This document shows positions 1-8,853 of a stretch of DNA of 46,257 bases, piece after piece (position 1 is the stretch's first letter; every line of letters begins with the position of its first letter). Origin of the DNA: Candidatus Thorarchaeota archaeon. GTDB taxonomy: Archaea > Asgardarchaeota > Thorarchaeia > Thorarchaeales > Thorarchaeaceae. Position numbers and translations under genes: made by a program. The stretch spans positions 1-46,257 of the forward strand of contig JABCTJ010000064.1 in NCBI GenBank assembly GCA_018238375.1, read 5' to 3'. The notes under the pieces are model-generated. The model was given only the letters and a program-made list of their open reading frames with translations, did not search any database and was not told the origin of the DNA.

Positions 1-2294
1 ACGGTATCATTAGCAGTATTTCCACTGGTATCGGAGACCTGCATTGTGTAATTGAATATCCCAAGCGTCAATCCGTCGATGTTTATTGTAATGCTTGACC
101 CGGTCCAGCTTCCTGAATACAGGCCGGCTCCGTTTCGAAAAAGCACGTAGTAAGAAGGAAGAAGGTCTCCAGGTGACCATCTAATCGAATTGTAAGAGGT
201 ACCCAACTCGACCTCAAAGTCTGAGGGGTGATCGATTGTGGGACTGGTTGTGTCAACAACAGTAACCCAGACTGTGCTTTTTGCTGAATTGCCTGAGTCA
301 TCGAAAACAGCGAGAGTGTAGTTGAATGTCGCAATGTCTAAGCCATCAACTTGAACCACAATATTCGATCCGTTCCAGCTTCCAGAGAGGTGAATTGCCT
401 CGTTACGGTATACTTGGTACATGCTTGGGAATAAATCGTACGGCTCCCACTCCAAGAAATGTCCTGAAGAACCGTACTCGTACCCCATATCTGTTGGTGC
501 AGTTATTGTTGGGTCAATAGATGGATGTGTACGCACATACACCGTATCGTATCGGGATAATCCCTCTGTGTCAGTCACATTGAGTGTGAAGTTATACAGA
601 TTCGCAGATAATCCATCAATTGAAACAATGATTAGCGAGCCATTCCAGTTACCGGAGGCTACCTCTGTGCCATTTCTGTAAACTTCGTAACTATGGGCTT
701 TGTACGAAATCGGTGACCACGTTATTGAATGTCCAATGCTACCAGCTTCGTATTCCATGTCCTCAGGACTATCGATCGTGAATGTGTAATCGATTTCGTT
801 GAGGACGCGTATCTGCATTTCTACTCCAGTGTGCCAAACCCCAAGAGCTTCAACGAAGGCTTGCACAGATATATTCGTGAAGTTTGGCTGAGCGGCAATC
901 TCAAAGTAGTAGTTCTCGTATTGACCCTCGACTGAAGGAAAAACATTGGCTGTGATAGTGTGGTTGATCCAGCCACCCTCGGCGATTTTAACACCGAGAA
1001 TGACTTCAGTAACATCTGAATACAGTTTCTGTGTGTAGACTGTTACGTTGATTATTTCGTCATCCATGGGTATGTTTGGCTCCCAATAGATATTGACTTC
1101 CTCCATGACATCACAGTCACCCAAACCCCAGTCGAAGTTGTAAATCTCTTGGTACCATTGAGCAATACCCTCGTGTAGGATAATTACTCCGGCTTCACGG
1201 TTGGCAGTAATGCTGCCGTCGCTGTAGTTTATGCTGCTGATGAGTACCATGCGGCCGTCAACGATGATGCCCTTATTGTGTTGAGCAGTAAACCATCGCT
1301 CATCTTGCCACACAACAGGAATGTCGTAGGCCATTAGGTCAGCAGCAACTGCATCATTATCCTTTTGACCCTCTTCAGTAATCACCCGTACAGTCACGCC
1401 TCGTTCTTTTGCTGCGATGATGGCATCCACGACATCATCGACTGCTCCCGCATCACCATAGCTTGTGAAGTAGGGTATCTGGATGTCTAATGTGACCTTT
1501 GCGCTGTTTATGCAGTAAAGAATTCCCTGCAGACTGGTTTCGGGACTGACTATGGGTGTTACATTCATTGTGCCGCTGAAGTGCCCAGATTCATTGAATG
1601 GTCGTTGATATGTGCTGGAGGCTTCAGTGTACACAAGAGGCTCGCCTGTGCCGTGAATCACTGGATCATAGTCTATCCCGTTCCCCCAATCATAATCGAA
1701 TACTGAACGGTAGTAATCTGTAATGACCAAGTCAGTCATAGCAATGCTCCACTCACGATTGGCCTTCTTGCCATCCTCTGGAAAGCTAGTCTTTGCCCAG
1801 TTGCCAGAATGTACAACAGTAGTTAGGTTGTCGATGATGAAGAATTTCTGATGAGCATAGGTGAACTCTGTATCACTGGTCCATCTGACGGGATAGCCGA
1901 GCTCTGTAAGGTTATTCGCCACGTAATCATTCGGACTGTAATATCCCAAGCTGTTCCACCCTAGGAGGAATTTCATCTCTAGTGTTGGTTTTGAATCATG
2001 CAGCTCGTGGATGAGATCAAGAATGTAGGGGTTGTTAATACCATAAATCTCAACGTAGATGCTGTCCTGAGCACTTTGCAATAGGTGCCAAAGCTCATCG
2101 CGACTGCCGTCTGGTGAAACGAATGTTGTGACGTTCATGTCCCTAGTGAACGTTTCCCAAGCGAAATCTGCTGGTGTGAACGATGTTTGAATATAATCTG
2201 AAGCAACATGTACATCGTTCCATAATGGACTTGCAGACATAACGATAGACAGAATCAGAAGCGAACAGATGAGGTGGCGGCCGTGTTTGAACAT
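1..2294 (-). CDS. Secreted phospholipase D-like protein (two HKD motifs) followed by tandem Ig/Fn-III-like repeats; C-terminus runs off the window
   Basis: Reading from ATG at 2294 (-): MFKHGRHLICSLLILSIVMSASP signal-like N-terminus; HQKFFIID...SGNW near 1853 and HNKGIIVD...SSIN near 1280 (HxKxxxxD), same frame; then repeats ending in YxVYRNG..SGxWNGSxI.V.IDGL..NYTL.V.D. Missing from the ORF track because the stop lies outside the window. Confidence 0.85.
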   Translation of the reverse strand, partial: MFKHGRHLICSLLILSIVMSASPLWNDVHVASDYIQTSFTPADFAWETFTRDMNVTTFVSPDGSRDELWHLLQSAQDSIYVEIYGINNPYILDLIHELHDSKPTLEMKFLLGWNSLGYYSPNDYVANNLTELGYPVRWTSDTEFTYAHQKFFIIDNLTTVVHSGNWAKTSFPEDGKKANREWSIAMTDLVITDYYRSVFDYDWGNGIDYDPVIHGTGEPLVYTEASSTYQRPFNESGHFSGTMNVTPIVSPETSLQGILYCINSAKVTLDIQIPYFTSYGDAGAVDDVVDAIIAAKERGVTVRVITEEGQKDNDAVAADLMAYDIPVVWQDERWFTAQHNKGIIVDGRMVLISSINYSDGSITANREAGVIILHEGIAQWYQEIYNFDWGLGDCDVMEEVNIYWEPNIPMDDEIINVTVYTQKLYSDVTEVILGVKIAEGGWINHTITANVFPSVEGQYENYYFEIAAQPNFTNISVQAFVEALGVWHTGVEMQIRVLNEIDYTFTIDSPEDMEYEAGSIGHSITWSPISYKAHSYEVYRNGTEVASGNWNGSLIIVSIDGLSANLYNFTLNVTDTEGLSRYDTVYVRTHPSIDPTITAPTDMGYEYGSSGHFLEWEPYDLFPSMYQVYRNEAIHLSGSWNGSNIVVQVDGLDIATFNYTLAVFDDSGNSAKSTVWVTVVDTTSPTIDHPSDFEVELGTSYNSIRWSPGDLLPSYYVLFRNGAGLYSGSWTGSSITINIDGLTLGIFNYTMQVSDTSGNTANDT

Positions 2295-2362
2295 TGTAAT
2301 TCTCCTCTCCCTAAGCCATTGCAAATGGTGTGATGGCTGACTCCGTTTTGAGAGATTTCCTC

Positions 2363-3220
2363 TTAGGTTTTCGCCTTTGCTTTTTGGAGCACTAAGCAGT
2401 AATGATGATGCACGTTTGACACATAGGTAGTGGGAAATCCCCAACAACCTAGGCGCTTGTTATCTTGGCACCAGATCTGTTCCTGTTTCAGTTCGTAGTT
2501 ATGAGACAATCTGCGTGCAAGGTCCCATGCAATAGGTCGCATAATCCCATCAACGTCACGCATGTTTTGAGCAACAACCACAAGATACGCTCCGTCTGAA
2601 AGGAACGGATGGACACCCTCCAAAACTCTGCCAACAGATTCGATGTAGCTCTCATACGAATTTATGTTGCCAATATCCAGATTTGAATCGCTATAGTACT
2701 GCTTGAGTCCTTTGGCCTTTCTCTCTTTGTGAACAGTTTCATTTCCTCCACGTGACTTTCGCAGCATGTTCCAGTATGGGGGTGACGTTACTAGGAAGTC
2801 AAATATCGGTAAGTTGTCGTCGCCGAAGTGCTCAGCAAGCACACTGTCTATCTTAGTCGAGTCTCCCACAATCAAGTGGTGTTCGGTATCAACCGATGTT
2901 GCTTTCAGTGCATTGAGACCTATCTCAACGAATTCGGGCATCAACTCGATTCCCACGGAGTTCCTTTCGATCTGACTACAAGCAATGCTCGTACTTCCAA
3001 CGCCAGCGAAAGGATCAACCACCCATGCACCGGGTTGAGTGAAAAACCGTACAAAGCGACTGACAAGCTCTTCAGGGAATTTCGCAGGATGATTCTTTTG
3101 TGCCTTCTTGCGTGGTCTGGGATTCACAACGAACCAAGATTTGGTTGACTTCACCCAGTCCTTTCCATTTAGTTCGTTGAGATGTTTTGATTTCGAGTTC
3201 CCGGTAACCATTCTAACCAC
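2363..3220 (-). CDS. Solitary DNA methyltransferase (N4-cytosine/N6-adenine family)
   Basis: Motif I DPFAGVGSTSIAC and motif IV TSPPYW; no adjacent endonuclease. Confidence 0.85.
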   Translation of the reverse strand: MVRMVTGNSKSKHLNELNGKDWVKSTKSWFVVNPRPRKKAQKNHPAKFPEELVSRFVRFFTQPGAWVVDPFAGVGSTSIACSQIERNSVGIELMPEFVEIGLNALKATSVDTEHHLIVGDSTKIDSVLAEHFGDDNLPIFDFLVTSPPYWNMLRKSRGGNETVHKERKAKGLKQYYSDSNLDIGNINSYESYIESVGRVLEGVHPFLSDGAYLVVVAQNMRDVDGIMRPIAWDLARRLSHNYELKQEQIWCQDNKRLGCWGFPTTYVSNVHHHYCLVLQKAKAKT

Positions 3221-3334
3221 CTGATAACAGACTGTTTCATCATAGATTGATGTGTTCCCAGTAACAAAAGCACTGTTTTATCACTGTTTTGAGCCATTCA
3301 TAATCCGAAGATACGGTATTAGGAGCAGCTAGTA

Positions 3335-5227
3335 ATGGTGGGTGGCGCATATCGTAAGGGGATTGCTTTCACGGTATTTGTTCTACTTTTGATACTATTT
3401 GTTCTCCCAGCGCCTGCTCTTGCGCAACCGCCACCCGGTGGTCCAAAAAGCGGCCCCTATGTCGATAGGATACGGTATGACATCATTTCCGATCCAATGG
3501 ACCAGATAACAGCACTTCTGGATGACGAAATTGATCTGATAGGATGTCCAGTGGATCCCTATCTTCTCGACTTTGGAATAGATCCAGAAGACATAGAATT
3601 ATCTTCGACCTTGGCTAATGGATACGAATATGTAAGCATCAACTGCGACAAGTATCCCTACAATATCACCTCCTTCAGAAGAGCCCTCGGCTTTGCTCTC
3701 GATAAGACGGGAATCTGTTATGATATCATGAATGGAACGGCTACTCCTCTAGATGCCTGTGTACCCGCTTTGAACCCACTCTCGATTGAAGGACAGTTAC
3801 CCTATTCCTATTATAGCAAGAACCTATTCGAAGGCAACTCTCTCCTCGACAATGCAGGATTCGAGGATATAGATTACGACGGATTGCGAGAAGCGCCTGA
3901 TGGCTCCAATTTCAGTGTCTGGGTACAAGCAGGCAATTCATCGATAATCGATGTTACAGTTGGACAGTTTGTCGTCGATGCTCTGCATGATCTCCAAGTT
4001 GATGCAGTCCTCAACATGAGCTCCGACTTGGACAACATCCTACAGATCGGTGGCATTCGGCTTCTTAACTACGACATGTACGTCTATCAGAGAGCTTTTG
4101 ACGATTACGACGTTGATTGGCTGGCCTATGAATTCTGGTCGGAGAACTCAGACGACCTGTACTTGAATCATCCGAGTTTCAGAAATGAAACCTACGACTC
4201 TTGGAGAAACCTACTACTGAATGCGACTGATTTGTGGGATTTCAGGTTAGCCGCTCACGAGCTCCAGAAGACAGTCGCTTATGAATGTCCAATCATTCCC
4301 GTTTTTGAAAGCATTCTGTATTATGCGTACAGAACTGACAAGTATGAGGGTTACGTTAACGACATCGTAGCTGGTGTGCCTGGGTGGTGGACCAATTACA
4401 AGATACACCTTAAGTCAGATGCAGGAGGCCCATGGGGAGGCATTTTCAGACGTAGCATTCCACATGGCATCAGCAGCTTCAACTTCATGGTTACGAGTGA
4501 CCCCTATACTATGAACATGTTTGAGATGCTGTATGATCGCCTCTTCAAACGTGATGCCAACGGCATGGATATGCTGTGGCTAGCTGAATCCTTCTTGGCA
4601 GAAACCCACGTAGACAACGACGCCGTCATTGAGGGACACGTGCGATTCACATTCAACTTAATCCAGAACGCAACGTGGACTGATGGCATGCCGCTGACGG
4701 CGGAAGATGTAGCATATACGATGAACTACTACCGCGACGCGTCTGGAAATCCGTACGGCTACGACCTAACCAATATGACTGCAGCATACGCTGAAACGAC
4801 CTACACGTTAATCGTTGAATTCAGTTCTGAATCCTACTGGCATCTGTATGACATCGCATACAAGCCCATTATCCCCAAGCATGTCTTCGAGGAGGTGGGT
4901 ATCAATGATTGGAACCTCTGGAATCCACAACCCCCCGGAGAAATAATGGTGACATCTGGACCGTTTAACATCTCAGAATACGTCGAAGGGGAGTTCATCG
5001 AGCTCACGTTCAACTACAAATACTTCTACACGTGGTCACCTTGTGCTCCCAATTATACAACTTCGACGTCGATTCCTGACTTCGAACCTTTCTCGCCGCT
5101 AGAATGGTTAATCAACACCCTCAGGTCAATGTCACCTCTCGGTTGGGGAATCATTACATGCTCACTGATTGTAATTTTCATGGTCTTTTTCATAGGGCGA
5201 CTAGAAATCCGAGAGAGGGGTTTCTAG
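3335..5227 (+). CDS. Extracellular SBP_bac_5-type (oligopeptide) solute-binding-like protein with C-terminal TM anchor; domain halves appear circularly permuted
   Basis: Signal peptide; 'VDRIRYDII...ALLDDEIDLIG...FRRALGFALDKTGI' then later 'LAESFLAE...WTDGMPLTAEDVAYTMNYY...SGPFNISEYVEGEFIELTFNYKYFY'; C-terminal hydrophobic segment GWGIITCSLIVIFMVFFIG. Confidence 0.8.
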   Translation: MVGGAYRKGIAFTVFVLLLILFVLPAPALAQPPPGGPKSGPYVDRIRYDIISDPMDQITALLDDEIDLIGCPVDPYLLDFGIDPEDIELSSTLANGYEYVSINCDKYPYNITSFRRALGFALDKTGICYDIMNGTATPLDACVPALNPLSIEGQLPYSYYSKNLFEGNSLLDNAGFEDIDYDGLREAPDGSNFSVWVQAGNSSIIDVTVGQFVVDALHDLQVDAVLNMSSDLDNILQIGGIRLLNYDMYVYQRAFDDYDVDWLAYEFWSENSDDLYLNHPSFRNETYDSWRNLLLNATDLWDFRLAAHELQKTVAYECPIIPVFESILYYAYRTDKYEGYVNDIVAGVPGWWTNYKIHLKSDAGGPWGGIFRRSIPHGISSFNFMVTSDPYTMNMFEMLYDRLFKRDANGMDMLWLAESFLAETHVDNDAVIEGHVRFTFNLIQNATWTDGMPLTAEDVAYTMNYYRDASGNPYGYDLTNMTAAYAETTYTLIVEFSSESYWHLYDIAYKPIIPKHVFEEVGINDWNLWNPQPPGEIMVTSGPFNISEYVEGEFIELTFNYKYFYTWSPCAPNYTTSTSIPDFEPFSPLEWLINTLRSMSPLGWGIITCSLIVIFMVFFIGRLEIRERGF

Positions 5228-5246
5228 ATTCAATGCGGCAGGATAT

Positions 5247-6278
5247 TCACTCCGCTATCGACGGCCCATGGATTCGTTTCTCGATGATTCGATTGATTGC
5301 AACCTCTCCAATGTCGCTGCAATAGGATGCAATTCTCTCCATGTGGAACAGAATCAGAGCTTCATGCGGTCCGTAGCTTCTCTTTGAGGCCTCTCGCTTA
5401 GAGAGCCTGACTGACATCCGCTTGGCACTGATCAACGCTTCAAATGCTTCTCTAGATGCTTTCGTGAGGGCGGTTCTACGTTTGTCCCCCCGATTTGCCT
5501 CGGAACTGAAGAATGTATGAGTCGCCTCATCATAAGCTTTCGTGAGGGCTTTACCTGATTTAGCAAGAAACGGATCGATTTCCTCAACGTCTGCAATTTC
5601 GTTAATGGCACCACAAATATGGTCAGCTATTCTCTCGATGTATTTCGCTGCAAGACTGAAGTGAAGACAATCAGAGCGTGTTATCGAAATCCGACGGGCA
5701 TATGCAGGGTCGTGCAGGGCGATGTGACAAAGTCGTTCAACAAAATATCGATGACGATCAACATCATCGTCCCGGCTTACAATTCTAGAGGTTTCTTCTG
5801 TTTCGCCAGTTTCCAGGGCCCGTAGAAGGCCCCCGAGCATGTATTTTGTTGTTGAAAACTGTCGTCTCAACACAGGCAGTACGACCTGCTTCTCACTTGT
5901 GTCACTGATTGTAATGCTTTTCTCATGCTCGTCCAGAATTTCGAAACCCGGTAGCTTTCTGATCCAGCTGCTGATTCTTTCACGAGTCTTCATATCCAGA
6001 GGTTGAGACGTGCCGATATTGAGACCTTGCACCCCCACTATGTACGCTCCGACCAACAAGTTTTCGATTTGGTCCTTTATCACATCATCTATCTGAAAGC
6101 GAAGATAATCCCTCTCCTTGGGTTTCGTGGAAGTGGGCGATATCAAAAGCGTGCCGTCCGCACCCTCCTGAATCCGAACCTCCGAATCACTTGTCAGGTT
6201 GTGGTCGGAACACCACTGTTTCGGCAGATAGACATAGAACGAATTACGCACTTTGTTGAGTTTTCGAGTCGTTATCAA
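5247..6278 (-). CDS. Phosphate regulator: AbrB/SpoVT-like N-terminal DNA-binding domain fused to PhoU-like domain
   Basis: N-term MITTRKLNKVRNSFYVYLPKQWCSDHNL (AbrB-like) plus helical PhoU-like body; divergent to the pst operon. Confidence 0.8.
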   Translation of the reverse strand: MITTRKLNKVRNSFYVYLPKQWCSDHNLTSDSEVRIQEGADGTLLISPTSTKPKERDYLRFQIDDVIKDQIENLLVGAYIVGVQGLNIGTSQPLDMKTRERISSWIRKLPGFEILDEHEKSITISDTSEKQVVLPVLRRQFSTTKYMLGGLLRALETGETEETSRIVSRDDDVDRHRYFVERLCHIALHDPAYARRISITRSDCLHFSLAAKYIERIADHICGAINEIADVEEIDPFLAKSGKALTKAYDEATHTFFSSEANRGDKRRTALTKASREAFEALISAKRMSVRLSKREASKRSYGPHEALILFHMERIASYCSDIGEVAINRIIEKRIHGPSIAE

Positions 6279-6310
6279 TACAAAGCCACCTTGTTACATG
6301 GGCTATCAGT

Positions 6311-6348
6311 GTGCAAACGATACGTCATATGAAACAAATGGTTTGCAC
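6311..6348. promoter_or_regulatory. Operator candidate A: 8-bp inverted repeat GTGCAAAC(N22)GTTTGCAC enclosing TACGTCATATGAAACAAATGGTT
   Basis: GTGCAAAC at 6311-6318, GTTTGCAC at 6341-6348; core at 6321-6343 recurs at 6481-6503. Confidence 0.5.
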
Positions 6349-6387
6349 TTGCATTAGTTAGGTTTTGTTAAGAGATAAATCAATCGC

Positions 6388-6420
6388 CGGAGCGACGATG
6401 GTGGCGCTATCGCCGCTCCG
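6388..6420. promoter_or_regulatory. Stem-loop CGGAGCG-A-CGAT-(9-nt loop)-ATCG-C-CGCTCCG in the pst leader/intergenic region
   Basis: Arms 6388-6394/6414-6420 and 6396-6399/6409-6412 are perfectly complementary with one A/C mismatch. Confidence 0.5.
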
Positions 6421-6480
6421 TGGCCCCCTACTAGGGAACTCCCCTCTCATGTGTACTATAGCGATGTAATGCTATAATGC

Positions 6481-6503
6481 TTCGTCATATGATACATATG
6501 CTT
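6481..6503. promoter_or_regulatory. Operator candidate B: TTCGTCATATGATACATATGCTT, near-palindromic CATATG-N3-CATATG core
   Basis: 19/23 identical to 6321-6343; both sit between phoU-like and pstS. Confidence 0.5.
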
Positions 6504-6598
6504 CATTGTATTGCAGCATCAGGCATTAGATGCTCATGCTAATTCGTTATCTACACGATTCAGAAGCGCACCGCCAACGAAACTCAGGGAGTTTAGTA

Positions 6599-7645
6599 AT
6601 GAACAACAATACGAAAGTAATAGCAGCCCTCTTGGTAGGGCTCTTCGTAGGTGCAGGTGGTATGGCGTTAGTTAGCGTTCCAAGTGGGACTACTACATAC
6701 GCAATTAATACCGCAGGTTCGACGACTGTATATCCCCTTTCACAAGAATGGGCAACACGGTTTCACGATGACTTCCCAACTATTTCTGTTAATCCCAGTA
6801 CAGGAGGCTCAGGATTAGGACAGTCCCAGATAGCTGATGGGTTGATCGACATTGGAGCATCCAGCTCATATCCTAAGGAGGATTACCGAACAGCTCATCC
6901 AACTATCGAAATTATTCCTATCTCAGCTGATGCATTGGGTATTGTCGTAAATCCCGATGTCAATGGTAGCGCATTCAAAATGGATTGTGATATGGCCGTT
7001 GCCATTTTTCAAGGGAATGTAACCACTTGGGAAGGCTTTGAGTCCACCTTCAGTGTAACTGTCCAGGCAAGCGGCGACATTGAAGTCTACGCCCGATCTG
7101 ATGCAAGTGGGACTACTGCAACCTTCGCGAAATGGTTGGAAACAGCAGATGATAATACGAATAGCAATAGTGCCGAGTATGAGTGGGGTCTTGGCCACAG
7201 TGAAGTTGTATCGTGGCCTGCAACATTTAGTGCAGTTGATGGCAATCCTGGAGTAGCTTCAGGCGTCCTTGGAGATTCACAAGGCATTGGCTATGTAGGC
7301 CTGGCATTCATGGAAGACCTTGTCGCAGCTGATTTGTACAACCCAACCACTGGAGAGTATGTCACACCCTCGGTTGAGAACGCGTTGAAAGCACTACCTG
7401 CTACCTTGTCTGATCCTGGCCAGAACTTGATGAACTCGGACAATGCTGGAGCTTATCCAATAGCGCGGCTGCTCTACTACTTGGTGAACCCAAGCAATCT
7501 CCATTGGTATACTATAGTCTACCTAAACTGGGTCCTTGTTCAAGGGCAGCAGTACATATCCAATGTTGGCTACGTACCAATTGACGGAACCTCGGCTGCA
7601 GAATACGCTTTGAGCGTTGTCGGGTCGCTTTCACCAAGCACTTAG
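6599..7645 (+). CDS. pstS: Phosphate ABC transporter substrate-binding protein PstS (paralog 1)
   Basis: TAGSTTVYPLSQEWATRF...NPSTGGSGLGQ; internal ATG at 6599 preceded by GGGAG preferred over 6530. Confidence 0.9.
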   Translation: MNNNTKVIAALLVGLFVGAGGMALVSVPSGTTTYAINTAGSTTVYPLSQEWATRFHDDFPTISVNPSTGGSGLGQSQIADGLIDIGASSSYPKEDYRTAHPTIEIIPISADALGIVVNPDVNGSAFKMDCDMAVAIFQGNVTTWEGFESTFSVTVQASGDIEVYARSDASGTTATFAKWLETADDNTNSNSAEYEWGLGHSEVVSWPATFSAVDGNPGVASGVLGDSQGIGYVGLAFMEDLVAADLYNPTTGEYVTPSVENALKALPATLSDPGQNLMNSDNAGAYPIARLLYYLVNPSNLHWYTIVYLNWVLVQGQQYISNVGYVPIDGTSAAEYALSVVGSLSPST

Positions 7646-7752
7646 TTCCGTTTCTATGCGATATGGATGTCAAGTAGTGAATGAGGTTGAAGTCGATGAT
7701 CTTAATTTCAGGTGCTTCTTGGCGTCCATGTGCATATCCAGAAGGTTTGGAA

Positions 7753-8817
7753 ATGAGGTCTATCCTGAAGCACAAATCGACATTGTTAGTTGGAGTAATT
7801 ATTGGTGTAATCCTTGGTGCTGGAGGACTTATTTTTATCAGCCCACCGCTGGGGGAAGGAACCTCCGGAACAATTACGACAGCAGGTTCCTCGACCGTAT
7901 ACCCGCTTTCTCAAATTTGGGCAACCCAATTCCATTCTGATAATCCAGCCTTGGCTGTAAATCCTAGTACCGGTGGATCCGGTCTGGGACAATCACTTAT
8001 TGCAGAGGGGTTGATAGACATTGGTGCATCGAGTTCATTCCCGAAACAGGATTACATTTCTGCACACCCAACCATCGAGGTTCTTCCTGTATCTGCTGAT
8101 GCTCTAGGTGTTGTGGTCAATGAAGGTGTTAATGGTTCAAGTTTCAGAATGGATAGCGATATGGTAGTAGCAGTATTTCAGCGAAATGTGACTACATGGC
8201 AAGAATTCGCTGCGGTCTTTTCAGTTACAGTACAGCAGACCGGACCCATCAGCGTTTATGTGCGATCTGATGCTAGTGGTACAACTTCCACTTTTGCAAG
8301 GTGGCTAGAAACCGCTATTGATAATGCGAACTCCAATGGAGCCGAGTTCGAATGGCATCTCGGCCATGAGGAAGCACTCTCATTCCCAGCTGGTGCTAAT
8401 GCTGTTGACGGGAATCCTGGAGTTGCATCAGGAGTTGCTAGTGATGATCATGCTATCGGCTATGTTGGATTAGCGTTCATGACTCAAGCAGTTCCTGTTG
8501 AGCTATACAACCCTGGAAATAGCGAATGGGTTGTTCCTTCTGTTGCCAATGCTATTCGTGCAATACCTGATACCCTAACAGAACCAGGGCAGAATCTGAT
8601 GAACTCGGAGATAGCAGGCGCATATCCGATTGCTAGACTCCTATTCTATCTAGTTAATCATGACAACATAAAGTGGTTCACAATCACGTATCTTACTTGG
8701 TGTTTGGTTCAGGGACAAGGGTATGTAAGCGATATTGGTTATGTTCCCATAAATGGTACCTCAGCTCAGCAATATGCGCTGGGCATTGTCAGCCAATTGA
8801 TACCAAACAACCCGTGA
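7753..8817 (+). CDS. pstS: Phosphate ABC transporter substrate-binding protein PstS (paralog 2)
   Basis: Strong similarity to the preceding ORF; internal ATG at 7753 gives MRSILKHKST + hydrophobic anchor. Confidence 0.9.
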   Translation: MRSILKHKSTLLVGVIIGVILGAGGLIFISPPLGEGTSGTITTAGSSTVYPLSQIWATQFHSDNPALAVNPSTGGSGLGQSLIAEGLIDIGASSSFPKQDYISAHPTIEVLPVSADALGVVVNEGVNGSSFRMDSDMVVAVFQRNVTTWQEFAAVFSVTVQQTGPISVYVRSDASGTTSTFARWLETAIDNANSNGAEFEWHLGHEEALSFPAGANAVDGNPGVASGVASDDHAIGYVGLAFMTQAVPVELYNPGNSEWVVPSVANAIRAIPDTLTEPGQNLMNSEIAGAYPIARLLFYLVNHDNIKWFTITYLTWCLVQGQGYVSDIGYVPINGTSAQQYALGIVSQLIPNNP

Positions 8818-8853
8818 ATGAATGCGACACGACAAATGAGAGGTTAAACGAAA

